This document shows, one piece after another, positions 55,123-64,000 of a DNA stretch of 64,000 nucleotides. The stretch is from Halomonas sp. ML-15 (GTDB lineage: Bacteria; Pseudomonadota; Gammaproteobacteria; Pseudomonadales; Halomonadaceae). A program made the translations under genes and the position numbers. The first letter of the stretch is position 1. Every line of letters begins with the position of its first letter. Below the pieces are notes generated by a model that had not been told where the DNA came from, searched no databases, and was given only the letters and a program-made list of their open reading frames with translations. The stretch lies in NCBI RefSeq assembly GCF_014779595.1, contig NZ_JACXZT010000019.1, positions 742,945 through 806,944 on the forward strand, given 5' to 3'.

Positions 55123-55935
55123 TCAGTCGCGACAGCCCGGGCGTGTGAAGTAGCGCCCGGGGCTGACGCCGAGGCTGCGGCGAAAGGCGGCGATGAAGGC
55201 ACTCGGCGAGTCGTAACCGACGTCCTGGGCCACGGCGGTGACCGCACGCCCCTCTGCCAGCATGGGCAGGGCGGCGAGCAGGCGTGCCTGCTGTCGCCAG
55301 GCGGCGAAGCCCATGCCGGTCTGGGCCAGGAAGCGTCGTGCCAGGGTACGGGGCGAGGCGCCGACCGTCTGGCCCCAGGTAGTCAGATCGTCGCGGTTTG
55401 TCGGGTCGTCACGCAGGGCGGTACAGATCCGCTGCAACGCGGGGTCGTCAGGCTCGGGGAGGTGCAGCGGCAGCGTGGGCCCCTCGTGCAACTCGTCCAG
55501 AAGCACCGCCACCAAGCGCGCGCCGGCGCCCTGGTCGGTCGCCTCGGCCGGTAGTGCCATCAAGCGCAGTATCAGCTCACGCAGCAGGGGCGAGACGTTT
55601 ACTACCCGCGGCTGGGTAGGGAGCCCCGGCAGCCGCTCGTCGAGATAGAGCGTGCGTAGCTTCACGGCCCGGTGCATCAGCAGGGCATGTTCCATGTGTG
55701 CCGGTATCCATACCGCGAGCTGGGGCGGTACTACCCACCACCCCGCTGGAGTCGATACCGTCATCACCCCCTGGGTGGCGAAGACTAGCTGGGCGCGTGC
55801 GTGATGATGGCGGCCGGTATCCCAGCCGGCGGGATAGTCGCAGGCATAGGGCTGCACGGGGCCCGATGCGCTCTCGATGCGCCGCTGCAGGGCTTCACGT
55901 GGCAGGGGCAGGGTGTGTGCCAGAGTGTGAGGCAT
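55123..55935 (-). CDS. AraC family regulator (cupin sensor)
   Basis: 270 residues. N-terminal cupin (HHHARAQLVFATQGVMTVSTPAGWWVVPPQLAVWIPAHMEHAL) with a His-rich metal-like site, C-terminal double HTH (SPRTLARRFLAQTGMGFAAWRQQARLL, AVTAVAQDVGYDSPSAFIAAFRRSLGVSPGRYF). Divergent from an MFS exporter at 93 bases, so likely its regulator. Confidence 0.85.
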   Translation of the reverse strand: MPHTLAHTLPLPREALQRRIESASGPVQPYACDYPAGWDTGRHHHARAQLVFATQGVMTVSTPAGWWVVPPQLAVWIPAHMEHALLMHRAVKLRTLYLDERLPGLPTQPRVVNVSPLLRELILRLMALPAEATDQGAGARLVAVLLDELHEGPTLPLHLPEPDDPALQRICTALRDDPTNRDDLTTWGQTVGASPRTLARRFLAQTGMGFAAWRQQARLLAALPMLAEGRAVTAVAQDVGYDSPSAFIAAFRRSLGVSPGRYFTRPGCRD

Positions 55936-56028
55936 ATTGTCCGTTACGCGATATATGTTGTCGGAATGGCGAGAGAAGTCGCTTCGCGTGCAGTTTAGCC
56001 TGAAAGGCCGGCAACCTGGAGTCTGGCC

Positions 56029-57231
56029 ATGAACGGCAATCGCGTTCGGTTACTGTTTCTCAACCTGGGGCACGCCTACGCCCACTATTTCATGCTGATC
56101 CATCCTACCGTGGCGGTGATGCTGGAGAGGCGCGGCCAGGGCGAGTATGGCGAGCTGCTGTTACCGGCTACCGCGGGGTTCGTCGCCTTTGCGGCCTTTA
56201 CGCTGCCGGCGGGCTGGCTGGGCGACCGCTGGAGCCGAAACGGCATGATGGCCCTGATGTTCCTGGGACTCGGGGTGGCTTCCATGCTGACAGGCGTTGC
56301 GAGTGGCCCTTACCAGATGGCGGCCGGGCTGTTTCTGATGGGCAGTTTTGCGGCGATCTATCATCCGGTGGGTATCGCCATGGTGGCGGAGAGCGGCGCA
56401 GGGGTAGGCCAAGCACTGGGCGTGAACGGCGTGTGGGGCAACATGGGCGTTGCGGCGGCGCCGCTGCTGACCGGTGCGCTCACGGGCATGCTCGGTTGGC
56501 AGGCGGCCTTCCTGATTCCCGGCGCGCTCTGTCTCGTCAGCGGCATCGCCTATCTGGCACTGGTGCCGGCCGAGCTCAGTAAGCGTGAGTCGACGCCTGA
56601 GATCGCCGATACCCCGCCGGCAAAAGCCTCGACGGCGCTGCCGGGCCGTATCCTCGCCTACCTGGTCATCACGGCATTGATGGGTGGGCTGGTGTTCGCA
56701 GCCACCACCGTAGTGCTGCCCAAGATCATGGAAGAGGCTTTCCGCGGTGGCGGGAATGGCTTGATCGGCGCCGCCGGGCTGGCCTCGCTGATCTTTGCCT
56801 GCGCCTCCATGGCGCAACTGGTCACCGGCAGGGCAGTGGATCGGGTCTCGCCGCGGCAGCTGATGCTGCTGCTGGCGCTGGTACAGGTGCCGCTGTTATT
56901 GCTGCTGATGACTCAGGAGGGGCAATGGTGGATCGTTTTACTGTCGCTGGGGTTGATGATAACGGTGTTCGGGGTCATCCCAGTGCAGGACGCCATCGTG
57001 GCGCGGCACGCCGTTAGCGGCTGGCGGGCGCGTGTCTATGCCGTGAAGTACGTGCTGTCGCTGGGCGTCGGTGCCCTGGCCGTGCCGGTCGTGGCCTGGG
57101 GTTACGATCCGGCCAGCGGATTCGAGCGGCTCTATCTGCTGCTGGCCGCCTGTGCCGTCGGAGTGGCGGTGGCAGCACTGCTGCTGCCGGCTCGTCGCTA
57201 CCGGCAGGCAGCCCTCAGCGATAACGCCTAG
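56029..57231 (+). CDS. MFS efflux transporter (Fsr-like)
   Basis: 400 residues, 12 hydrophobic segments. The N-terminus NLGHAYAHYFMLIHPTVAVML and GSFAAIYHPVGIAMVAE recall the fosmidomycin-resistance (Fsr) subgroup. Substrate unknown. Pairs with the divergent AraC gene. Confidence 0.75.
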   Translation: MNGNRVRLLFLNLGHAYAHYFMLIHPTVAVMLERRGQGEYGELLLPATAGFVAFAAFTLPAGWLGDRWSRNGMMALMFLGLGVASMLTGVASGPYQMAAGLFLMGSFAAIYHPVGIAMVAESGAGVGQALGVNGVWGNMGVAAAPLLTGALTGMLGWQAAFLIPGALCLVSGIAYLALVPAELSKRESTPEIADTPPAKASTALPGRILAYLVITALMGGLVFAATTVVLPKIMEEAFRGGGNGLIGAAGLASLIFACASMAQLVTGRAVDRVSPRQLMLLLALVQVPLLLLLMTQEGQWWIVLLSLGLMITVFGVIPVQDAIVARHAVSGWRARVYAVKYVLSLGVGALAVPVVAWGYDPASGFERLYLLLAACAVGVAVAALLLPARRYRQAALSDNA

Positions 57232-57295
57232 CATCGACCATGGGGTGCCTGTTCGGCAGATGCTCGAAGCATGACAAGTTTTCATGGAGATCAGG

Positions 57296-58093
57296 ATGAC
57301 GCTCTCTTCACGGGCGAGCGGGCAACCGCTACCCACGGAGGCCAAGTCCGCATTCGACATTATCGTTCGCGAGCTGGGCGAAAGCGTGGTCGGCGTCTAT
57401 CTATTCGGCTCGGCGCTGTCTGGTGGCCTGCGCCCCAATAGCGACGTGGACCTACTGGTCATCGTCAGTGACCCTCCCGACGAGTTGGCTCGAAGACGCC
57501 TGGTCGAGGCGTTGATGACGGTATCCGGCGGCCCTGAAGACGATGACACGCCCCGGCCGCTGGAAGTAACGCTGCTCTGTCGCCGTGAGCTGGCGCTCTG
57601 GCAATATCCGCCGCGAAGCGAGCTGGTCTACGGAGAGTGGTTGCGGGAGGAATTCGAGCAGGGCCGGATTCCTCCCACGGCAGCCGACCCCGACCTGGCC
57701 GTGGTGCTGGCCACCGCCAGGCAGGCCAGCCTGCCCCTGTGTGGCCCCGAGCTAACGGAACTGGTGGCGCCGATCCCCGAGGCGGACCTGCGGCGGGCGA
57801 TGCTCGATTCGCTGCCTGGTCTGGTGGAGGGCTTGCAGGGCGATGAGCGCAACGTGCTGCTGACCCTGGCGCGGATGTGGATGACCCTCGAGACGGGAGA
57901 GATCGCTCCCAAGGATGTTGCCGCCGCCTGGGCGTTGGAGCGCTTGCCGCAGGAGTTCCAGGCCGAGATGTCGCTGGCGCGATGGGGCTATCTTGCAGGA
58001 GACGGCGACGATTGGACGCAGCACATGCCACAGCTGGAAGCGCTGGTGGAGTTCCTGCGGCGAGCTATTGAGAGGGGCGAATCAACTGCCTGA
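57296..58093 (+). CDS. AadA-type aminoglycoside nucleotidyltransferase homologue
   Basis: 265 residues from ATG 57296 (GGAG at 57286-57289 fits this start better than the ATG at 57284). Nucleotidyltransferase core GVYLFGSALSGGLRPNSDVDLLVIV (GS...DxD), EVTLL with the third acidic residue region, LCRRELALWQYPPRSELVYGEWLREEF, and a C-terminal helical DUF4111-like domain. Resembles ANT(3'')-I/AadA enzymes; intrinsic chromosomal homologue, whose drug activity is not shown. The end overlaps the convergent GrpB gene by 12 bases. Confidence 0.8.
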   Translation: MTLSSRASGQPLPTEAKSAFDIIVRELGESVVGVYLFGSALSGGLRPNSDVDLLVIVSDPPDELARRRLVEALMTVSGGPEDDDTPRPLEVTLLCRRELALWQYPPRSELVYGEWLREEFEQGRIPPTAADPDLAVVLATARQASLPLCGPELTELVAPIPEADLRRAMLDSLPGLVEGLQGDERNVLLTLARMWMTLETGEIAPKDVAAAWALERLPQEFQAEMSLARWGYLAGDGDDWTQHMPQLEALVEFLRRAIERGESTA

Positions 58094-58621
58094 GCCGAGT
58101 ACTGTACTGACGAAATCACTCTTGGCCCGGGTATAGGCTTCGCGGTCCGCCTGGTGGCGGGAAGCCAGCTCGCGCTTGAGAGCGGCGTAGCGTGCGGCCA
58201 GCGTCACATCGCTGCACAGGGCATCGCGAAAGTCCAGCCGCTGGCGCCACAGCTCGCCCTCATAGACCACCACGTGCAGATGGTGGGTGCGCCGGCCGTT
58301 GGCGTGGCGCATGAACCAGCGGCGGTCGCTCAGGCCGGCATTGAACTCGAGCGAGGTCACGTAGCCGTAATCGAGCAGCGAATCGAACAGGGCGTCGGCG
58401 ACGGCCATGGAGGCGACACCGGCCATGATGTCGATGATGGGCTTGGCCGGCATGCCGTGAATGGCGGTACTGCCGATATGCTGTACGTCGAGCAGTTCGG
58501 CCGGGAAGCGCTTCAGCAGGCGGAGGCGCTCGGCGACGAAGCGTGCCGGCCAGTCAGGGGCGTAATCGGCCAGGTTTACCGGCTCATCAATGGCCAGCTG
58601 CAGCGACTGGGCGTCGTTCAT
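58082..58621 (-). CDS. GrpB/UPF0157 family nucleotidyltransferase-like protein
   Basis: 179 residues from ATG 58621. DVQHIGSTAIHGMPAKPIIDIMAGV is the HxGSTxVxGLxAKPxxDI signature of GrpB proteins, followed by the usual HHLHVV. A minimal nucleotidyltransferase fold of unknown role. Start overlaps the AraC gene upstream by 35 bases. Confidence 0.9.
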   Translation of the reverse strand: MNDAQSLQLAIDEPVNLADYAPDWPARFVAERLRLLKRFPAELLDVQHIGSTAIHGMPAKPIIDIMAGVASMAVADALFDSLLDYGYVTSLEFNAGLSDRRWFMRHANGRRTHHLHVVVYEGELWRQRLDFRDALCSDVTLAARYAALKRELASRHQADREAYTRAKSDFVSTVLGSGS

Positions 58622-59615
58622 TGGGGCTCCCAGGTGCGGAGGAAGATGTGGAGAAACCCGTGCCGGGTCCGCGCTGCTGACGCAGGGCCCCGGGCGGGTA
58701 ACCATGGATACGCTTGAAGGCGCGGCTGAAGGCGGCGGTACTGCCGTAGCCCAGGCGGTAGGCCACGGTCTCGATCGGCTGTCGCTCCCGGCCTATCCAC
58801 TGCGCCGCCAGGCGCATGCGCAGTTCGGTTACGTAGCGGTGCGGGGTCATGCCGGTGACTGCCAGGAAGCGTTCGGCGAACACCGAGCGCGAACAGCCCA
58901 TCTCGGCGGCGAGTTCGGCCACCGTCCAGTGGCGCCCCGGTTCACGATGCAAGGCGGCAATGACGCGGCCCAGTCGCGGGTCGCGTAGCGCCTCTATCCA
59001 GCCGCTGGCGTCGCCGCAGCCGCACTCCACCCAGCCGCGCACGATGGAGGCGGAGACCACGTCGGCGAGCCGCGCGAGGATGGCGGCGAAACCCGCCCGC
59101 TCGCTCCTCGCCTCGCGTTCCATTGCTTCGAGCATGGGCAGGAGCTCGGGCTGTCGCTCGAGTAGGGTACCGACGTGCATCACCTCGGGCATTAGCGAGA
59201 CCAGGGCGTGCATGCTGCCCAGGTCGAATTCCATGCAGCCGCTAAAGGTCAGGGCGCCTTCAAGGGTACAGCCCTGGGGGCAGGCGCGGATTGCGCTGAC
59301 CGCCTCGCATAGCCTGGCACTTTCGAAGGCGGCGACATCCTGAGCCGGCTGGTCGGGGCTGGAGAGCAGGGCATGAGGGCCGCCGCGGGGCAGCAGCAGA
59401 GCATCGCCTGTGGCGAGGGTATGAACGCTACCGTTCGGGCTGCGCAGATAGACGGGCCCGCGCGCCACGAAGTGAAACTGTGCCCAGCCTGCTACCGTGC
59501 CGAACTCGACGCCTAGAGGCGGCGAGAGCTCGATGCGGCGGTAGGCGATACCGCGCAGGCGCATGCCGAGCAAAAGCTCGCTGACCAGATCGCTGGAGAG
59601 TTCCGGCTTGGGCAT
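58587..59615 (-). CDS. AraC family regulator (cupin_6 type)
   Basis: 342 residues. N-terminal cupin (FHFVARGPVYLRSPNGSVHTLATGDALLLPRGGPHAL), C-terminal HTH pair (AELAAEMGCSRSVFAERFLAVTGMTPHRYVTELRM, IETVAYRLGYGSTAAFSRAFKRIHGYPPGALR). A C-terminal extension of about 30 residues overlaps the GrpB start. Divergent from an MFS gene at 153 bases. Confidence 0.85.
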   Translation of the reverse strand: MPKPELSSDLVSELLLGMRLRGIAYRRIELSPPLGVEFGTVAGWAQFHFVARGPVYLRSPNGSVHTLATGDALLLPRGGPHALLSSPDQPAQDVAAFESARLCEAVSAIRACPQGCTLEGALTFSGCMEFDLGSMHALVSLMPEVMHVGTLLERQPELLPMLEAMEREARSERAGFAAILARLADVVSASIVRGWVECGCGDASGWIEALRDPRLGRVIAALHREPGRHWTVAELAAEMGCSRSVFAERFLAVTGMTPHRYVTELRMRLAAQWIGRERQPIETVAYRLGYGSTAAFSRAFKRIHGYPPGALRQQRGPGTGFSTSSSAPGSPNERRPVAAAGH

Positions 59616-59768
59616 CTCGCGCTCCCTTCTGTTTCGGCATTTTTGCCATTATCCATGCGGTTCGGATGAATGATCAAATAATAGAGAGTATCTAGCATAG
59701 ATCGTCCGGCTTGGCCCCTCTAGTCTTCTCGTTCCTGATGAATGCTTCTCTAGGAAGGGGAACGAGCA

Positions 59769-60947
59769 ATGAACGAATCGGCATCGCGGGCACGGCCCGC
59801 ATGGGGGGCGGTTATCTCGATGGCCCTCGGCGTATTCGGCTTGGTAACGGCGGAATTCTTGCCCGCCAGCCTGCTGACGCCAATGGCGGCGGACCTGGGC
59901 ATTACCGAAGGCATGGCGGGCCAGGCGGTGACGGTGACCGCGGCGGTGGCCCTATTGACGAGTCTGCTGATCTCCACCGCTACCCGGCGCATCGACCGTC
60001 GTCATGTCCTGCTGGGGTTCTCGATGCTGCTGGTGGCTGCAAATCTGGTAGTAGCCTTCGCGCCCAACCTGACGGTACTGCTGTTCGGGCGCGTGCTGCT
60101 GGGGATGGCCCTGGGTGGGTTCTGGACCATGTCGATTGCCACCATGATGCGTCTGGTGCCCGAGGCCTTGGTGCCGCGGGGGCTATCGATCATGTTTAGC
60201 GGCGTTTCCGCGGCGACCATCGCCGCGGCCCCGTTGGGCAGCTATTTCGGGGACCTGCTCGGCTGGCGCGAGGTATTCCTCATGGCTGCAGTGCTGGGGC
60301 TAGTAGCACTGGTGGTGCAGTTCATGACCCTGCCGCGCATGGCGCCGAGTGGTCTGACCCGCCTGCGCACCCTGTTCGATGTGCTGATGCGCCCGCGGGT
60401 AGGGGTGGGCATGCTGGCCGCGGCCCTGGTTTTCACCGGTCATTTCGCCTTCTTCACCTATATTCGTCCGTTCCTCGAGACCGTCACCGGCGTGGGGGTG
60501 AACGGCGTTGCCGCCATCCTGCTGGGCTTCGGCGTGGCCAACTTCCTGGGCAACTACCTGGGTGGCTGGATGGCCGAGCGCAACCTGCGTCTGACCATGA
60601 TCATGATGCCGCTGCTGATGGGCACGCTGGGGGTGTCGCTAGTGCTGCTGGAAAGCACACCGGCCACGGACGCTGCGCTGGTGGCGATGTGGGGGCTGGC
60701 CTTCGGCGCCATCCCCGTGGCGTGGTCCACCTGGCTCACCCGCACGGTGCCCGACGAAGCCGAAAGCGCCAGCGGCCTGCTGGTGGCCGCCATCAACCTG
60801 GCGATTGCAACCGGTGCCGCCGCGGGCGGGCTCATCTTCGATCTCGGTGGAGCCCTTAACGTATTTGCCGCCAGCGGCGCCGTACTGCTGCTGGCCGCCC
60901 TGATGATCTTGATGGGGGTCAAAACCCGGCCGTTGGCGACAGCGTGA
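59769..60947 (+). CDS. MFS efflux transporter (DHA1)
   Basis: 392 residues, GGAACGAGCAATG start context. Twelve helices, motif A IDRRHVLLGF, motif C-like LGMALGGFWTMSIATMM. Sugar-efflux/drug exporter family (AraJ/NepI-like). Divergent from the AraC gene, so the pair is likely functional. Ends before a terminator hairpin. Confidence 0.8.
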   Translation: MNESASRARPAWGAVISMALGVFGLVTAEFLPASLLTPMAADLGITEGMAGQAVTVTAAVALLTSLLISTATRRIDRRHVLLGFSMLLVAANLVVAFAPNLTVLLFGRVLLGMALGGFWTMSIATMMRLVPEALVPRGLSIMFSGVSAATIAAAPLGSYFGDLLGWREVFLMAAVLGLVALVVQFMTLPRMAPSGLTRLRTLFDVLMRPRVGVGMLAAALVFTGHFAFFTYIRPFLETVTGVGVNGVAAILLGFGVANFLGNYLGGWMAERNLRLTMIMMPLLMGTLGVSLVLLESTPATDAALVAMWGLAFGAIPVAWSTWLTRTVPDEAESASGLLVAAINLAIATGAAAGGLIFDLGGALNVFAASGAVLLLAALMILMGVKTRPLATA

Positions 60948-60953
60948 TTCACG

Positions 60954-60973
60954 AGGCCCGCGTCGGCGGGCCT
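60954..60973. terminator. Terminator between MFS gene and racemase gene
   Basis: AGGCCCGC-GTCG-GCGGGCCT, perfect 8-bp stem followed by TATATCC on the plus strand, between convergent genes. Confidence 0.7.
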
Positions 60974-60987
60974 TATATCCATCTTTG

Positions 60988-61683
60988 TTACTCTTCGAGG
61001 GCCCACCTGACCGCTTCCTCGGCGTGAATGGCCGTGGTGTCGTAGAGCGGCACCTCGGTATGGCGCTGCTCTACCAGCAGGGCGATTTCGGTGCAGCCGA
61101 GGATCACCGCCTCGGCGCCGCGCTCGCGTAGCGACTGGATGATCTCCAGGTAGCGCTGTCGCGACACCTCCTTCACCTCGCCCAGACACAACTCGGTGTA
61201 GATCACTTCATGCACCAGGTCGCGTTGCTCTGCGTGGGGTACCAGCACCTCGATGCCGAAGTCTTCGGCGATCCGCCCCTTGTAGAAGTCCTGCTCCATG
61301 GTGAAGCGGGTACCGAGCAGGCCGACACGGCGAATGCCGTCGTTGGCGAGGCGCTGCGCCGTGGCGTCGGCAATATGCAGGAGCGGAATCGAGATCGCCT
61401 CGGCGATTTGCGGTGCGACCTTGTGCATGGTGTTGGTCCCGATCAGCAGGAAGTCGGCGCCGCCGGCCTCCACGCGGCGGGCGGCGTGGCTCAGGATCTC
61501 GGCGGTGGCGGCCCAGTCGCCGGCGTGCTGCAGCCGCTCGATCTCGGCGAAGTCGACGCTATACAGGCATAGCTTGGCGGAGTGTAGTCCGCCCAGGGCG
61601 GCCTTTACCCCCTCGTTGAGGGCACGGTAGTAGCTCACGGTGGATTCCCAACTCATACCGCCGAGCAGGCCGATGGTCTTCAT
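60988..61683 (-). CDS. Aspartate/glutamate racemase family protein
   Basis: 231 residues from ATG 61683 (MKTIGLLGGMSWESTVSYY), GGGAG upstream. Conserved Cys-lacking first site, LIGTNTMHKVAPQI (Thr-Asn-Thr replaces the first catalytic Cys of many racemases) and LGCTEIALLV (second catalytic Cys). The LLGGMSWEST start and GTNTMH motif are the YgeA type. Broad-specificity amino acid racemase likely. Confidence 0.88.
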   Translation of the reverse strand: MKTIGLLGGMSWESTVSYYRALNEGVKAALGGLHSAKLCLYSVDFAEIERLQHAGDWAATAEILSHAARRVEAGGADFLLIGTNTMHKVAPQIAEAISIPLLHIADATAQRLANDGIRRVGLLGTRFTMEQDFYKGRIAEDFGIEVLVPHAEQRDLVHEVIYTELCLGEVKEVSRQRYLEIIQSLRERGAEAVILGCTEIALLVEQRHTEVPLYDTTAIHAEEAVRWALEE

Positions 61684-61715
61684 GGTCAGGCACTCCCTTT
61701 GTGGCCGTGGCTTGC

Positions 61716-62420
61716 TCAGATGTCGTACTCGTCGTGACGGCGGTTCCAACCATAGGGCGGCGTCTGCGGCCAACCCGCTGGCGAATCCTCCCAGTTCTCC
61801 TGGCGGCCATAGGGCGTGAGGTCCAGATAGCTCCATAGGCTGCCCAGGTATTCGACGCCGCGCTTACCACTGAAGTAGCTGCGAAAGACTCGCTCGCCGT
61901 CGCGCAGGAAGACGCTGATGCCATGGCGCTCACCACGGTCGGTGTCCGGGGCACAGCAGGTCTCGCTGGTCACCCCCATATCCTGGTTGAAGCTACTGCC
62001 CAGCGACGAGACCCAGGCTGGGTGCTGCCAGCCCATGCGTGCCTGGTAGCGAGCAAGCTTCTCCCGTGGTGCCCGGGAGGCCAGCACCAGTGTAGTGTCG
62101 CGGGCGTGCAGGTGGGCGGGGTGGGTCATGGCGTCCACCACCCAGGAGCAGCCGTCGCAGCCGGCCTCCCAGTCGGGCCCGAACATGAAATGGTAGACGA
62201 TCAGCTGGCGGCGCCCTTCGAACAGGTCGAGCAGGGTAGCTTTACCCTGTGGCGCATCGAAGACGTAGTCGGCCCGCACCTCGACCATGGGCAGGCGTCG
62301 CCTCGCGGCGTTCAGGCGGTCGCGCTCACGGGTATGGGCCTTCTCGCGGACGAGCTGTACTTCCAAGGCTGCGCGCCACTCGTCCTGGGAGACGATGGGT
62401 GGCAGGGGCGAGGTCGTCAT
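61716..62420 (-). CDS. DUF899 thioredoxin-like protein
   Basis: 234 residues. VRADYVFDAPQGKATLLDLFEGRRQLIVYHFMFGPDWEAGCDGCSWVVDAM with C-D-G-C, and the C-terminal YLGSLWSYLDLTPYGRQENWEDSPAGWPQ, the hallmark of DUF899. Function unknown. 13 bases before the VOC gene end on the same strand. Confidence 0.88.
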   Translation of the reverse strand: MTTSPLPPIVSQDEWRAALEVQLVREKAHTRERDRLNAARRRLPMVEVRADYVFDAPQGKATLLDLFEGRRQLIVYHFMFGPDWEAGCDGCSWVVDAMTHPAHLHARDTTLVLASRAPREKLARYQARMGWQHPAWVSSLGSSFNQDMGVTSETCCAPDTDRGERHGISVFLRDGERVFRSYFSGKRGVEYLGSLWSYLDLTPYGRQENWEDSPAGWPQTPPYGWNRRHDEYDI

Positions 62421-62433
62421 GGCGTCTTCCTCA

Positions 62434-62829
62434 TCAAGTCAGGTTGAGTTGCCAGGAGACGCCGAAACGGTCGTTGAGCCAGGCGAAACGGGTGCTGAAA
62501 CCGTAGTCGTCGGGTGGCATCAGGGTCTCGCCCTGTTCCGCGAGCTGTTCGAGAAGGCGTTCGAACTCCCCGAGGCTTTCGCACTCGACGAACAGTGACA
62601 TCGAGGGGGTAAAGGTGAAGTCGTGTGTGACCGGGCTGTCGATGCATAGATAGCGGCGGCCGGCCAGGGTGAACTCGGCCTGCTTGACGCTGCCTTGCTT
62701 GCCAGGCTCGCCTGGGCCGTAGTGCTCGAGCCCCAAGATCTCGGCCCCCTCAAACAGTGAGACGTAGAAGCGCATGGCCTGCTCGGCATTGCCTTCGAAC
62801 ATCAGCTGTGGGGTGATGTGATGCGGCAT
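62434..62829 (-). CDS. VOC/PhnB-like protein
   Basis: 131 residues from ATG 62829 (MPHHITPQLMFEGNAEQAMRFY). The betaalphabeta-beta-beta repeat with FYVSLFEGAEILGLEHYG, FVECESLGEFERLLEQLAEQG and DRFGVSWQLN is the PhnB/3-demethylubiquinone methyltransferase-like glyoxalase fold. Metal or substrate not assigned. Confidence 0.88.
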   Translation of the reverse strand: MPHHITPQLMFEGNAEQAMRFYVSLFEGAEILGLEHYGPGEPGKQGSVKQAEFTLAGRRYLCIDSPVTHDFTFTPSMSLFVECESLGEFERLLEQLAEQGETLMPPDDYGFSTRFAWLNDRFGVSWQLNLT

Positions 62830-62959
62830 CGGTACTCCTCCCTGAAACCATCGTAGAAGCTTAGCCGCTGCTTCCCGGCTGTACCAACTGGTTGAACCAA
62901 GCCTGGAAACGACTGGCATCGTCGCTGGCTATCAGGGCGATTGTGCTTTTGTTGCTTTA

Positions 62960-62977
62960 CCTAGAGTTAACTTCAGG
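62960..62977. promoter_or_regulatory. SoxR-like box upstream of arylamine acetyltransferase gene
   Basis: CCTAGAGTTAACTTCAGG matches the SoxR consensus at 15 of 18 positions, including the AGTTAACTT core. It lies between a -35-like TTGCTT (62952) and -10-like TATTAG (62978), about 20 bases apart, the spacing of MerR-type promoters. The box is 89 bases before the start codon. Confidence 0.6.
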
Positions 62978-63066
62978 TATTAGGCTGCGTTTCAGGGTCT
63001 CTTTTGAAGTATCCACTTGAGCATTCACAAACAGCCTTGGGCCGCTTGGTATTAGGAGTGCACGTC

Positions 63067-63966
63067 ATGCAGCAAGAAACGATCGCTTACCCCCTCCATG
63101 AGTCGGCCCGCTGGGAGACCCCGGCGCTCGATCTTGACGCCTATCTGGCACGCATCGATTACCGCGGACCTCTGACGCCCGACCTGGCGACATTGAGAGC
63201 CCTGCAGCAGGCGCACCTTGCCGCCATACCGTTCGAGAATCTGGAAATCGTCACCGGCGGCGAGATCCGTATCGACCTGGAAAGCCTTCAGGACAAGCTG
63301 GTACGGCGTCAACGCGGCGGCTATTGCCATGAGCAGAACACGCTGTTTGCCACGGTGCTGGATCGGCTTGGCTTCGAGGTCGCTGGGCGCAACGCCAGAA
63401 TGTTGATGGGCGACGACGAGCGGGTGGTCACGCCGCTTGGTCATACGATGCTGGTGGTGACAGTGGCCGGCGGGGATTGGCTGGTGGATGTGGGGGTCGG
63501 CAATATCGGGCCGCGGGAGCCGATTCTGCTCAAGGTGGGCAACGAGGTGAGTCATGGCCCCTGGGAGTATCGGCTGGAGCGCTCGCCGTTGGGGCACTGG
63601 CTGCTGCGGCATAGACGGCAGGGTGAGTGGTTCAATATCTACCAGTTCAGTGACGAGCCCTGCTACCGCGCCGACTCTGGCGAATACAACTATCTGGCCT
63701 CTCATCATCCCGCATCGCCATTCGTGCGGCGGATCGTGGCTCAGCACAACGGTGCAGAGGTGCGGCTTGCCCTCACCGATCTGGAGCTGAAGATATTCCG
63801 CCCAGGCAAGGAGCCGGAGCTTCATAAGGTCGTTGCCGGTGAGCTGCCAAGCGTGCTGCAGGAGTGGTTTGGGCTGAAGCTGCCCGCGGAGCAGGAACGC
63901 GTGCTGCTTCGGCGAGCCGCGACGCTCACTGAGGCCACCATCGCGGAAGAGCCGTTGGGCGCTTGA
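63067..63966 (+). CDS. nat: Arylamine N-acetyltransferase
   Basis: 299 residues from ATG 63067 with TAGGAG at 63054-63059; an upstream in-frame start exists but lacks a ribosome site. Catalytic triad visible: Cys in RQRGGYCHEQN, His in LGHTMLVV, Asp in WLVDVGVGN. Acetylates aromatic amines and hydrazines with acetyl-CoA. A SoxR-like box in its promoter links it to redox-active xenobiotics. Confidence 0.92.
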   Translation: MQQETIAYPLHESARWETPALDLDAYLARIDYRGPLTPDLATLRALQQAHLAAIPFENLEIVTGGEIRIDLESLQDKLVRRQRGGYCHEQNTLFATVLDRLGFEVAGRNARMLMGDDERVVTPLGHTMLVVTVAGGDWLVDVGVGNIGPREPILLKVGNEVSHGPWEYRLERSPLGHWLLRHRRQGEWFNIYQFSDEPCYRADSGEYNYLASHHPASPFVRRIVAQHNGAEVRLALTDLELKIFRPGKEPELHKVVAGELPSVLQEWFGLKLPAEQERVLLRRAATLTEATIAEEPLGA

Positions 63967-64000
63967 GCGAGTCTAGAAGCGCATATCGCCTATGGCGGGC

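Overview
The window reads as a chromosomal segment of a gammaproteobacterium, most likely a halophile of the Halomonas type. The bulk (about 14-64 kb) is GC-rich. It carries a methylcitrate operon of the prpB-prpC-acnD-prpF form, a YdiJ-type flavo-iron-sulfur dehydrogenase, CysB/CysH, a SoxR whose box faces an exporter, and many stand-alone redox and efflux genes. The organism is inferred from gene content and base composition only.

Region 1 (1-6.8 kb) is visibly AT-rich and is an integron gene-cassette array. Seven attC sites and one interrupted attC-like end separate short same-strand genes. No integrase lies in the window; by cassette orientation it would be to the left, if present. The cassette proteins look like a defence set: three with a HEPN-type RX4H motif, two TIR-type proteins with a candidate catalytic Glu, two PD-(D/E)XK nuclease-like proteins, one AAA ATPase fused to a TOPRIM/DUF4435-like domain, and a three-helix membrane protein paired with one of the TIR proteins. 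The array ends in an attC interrupted by a decayed IS481-type transposase end (6.77-7.0 kb).

Region 2 (7.1-14.1 kb) is a compact minus-strand operon: an alpha-oxoamine (5-aminolevulinate-like) synthase, a GNAT acetyltransferase, a Gfo/Idh/MocA oxidoreductase and an asparagine synthase, followed by an MFS exporter. A divergent MmyB-like regulator flanks it. It looks like a small uncharacterised biosynthetic cluster.

Region 3 (14.2-34.2 kb) is mostly ordinary: an anion permease, a DapA-family aldolase, a sugar dehydrogenase with a dihaem cytochrome c, a YefM-YoeB toxin-antitoxin pair between two copies of a hairpin repeat, an IS5-type MITE, a two-component system, YdiJ, SerRS, a SIMPL protein, an AI-2E family transporter, thioredoxin, CysB, CysH and PabB.

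Region 4 (34.2-41.2 kb) is the propionate (methylcitrate) operon behind a GntR/FCD regulator with two matching operators. Region 5 (41.2-64 kb) is rich in stress, efflux and detoxification genes with linked regulators: a quinone oxidoreductase-like MDR enzyme, SoxR plus a SoxR-box-driven ABC exporter, a LysR plus RND tripartite pump, a LysR plus NQO-type quinone reductase, two AraC plus MFS pairs, an AadA-type nucleotidyltransferase, and an arylamine N-acetyltransferase that also has a SoxR-like box in its promoter.
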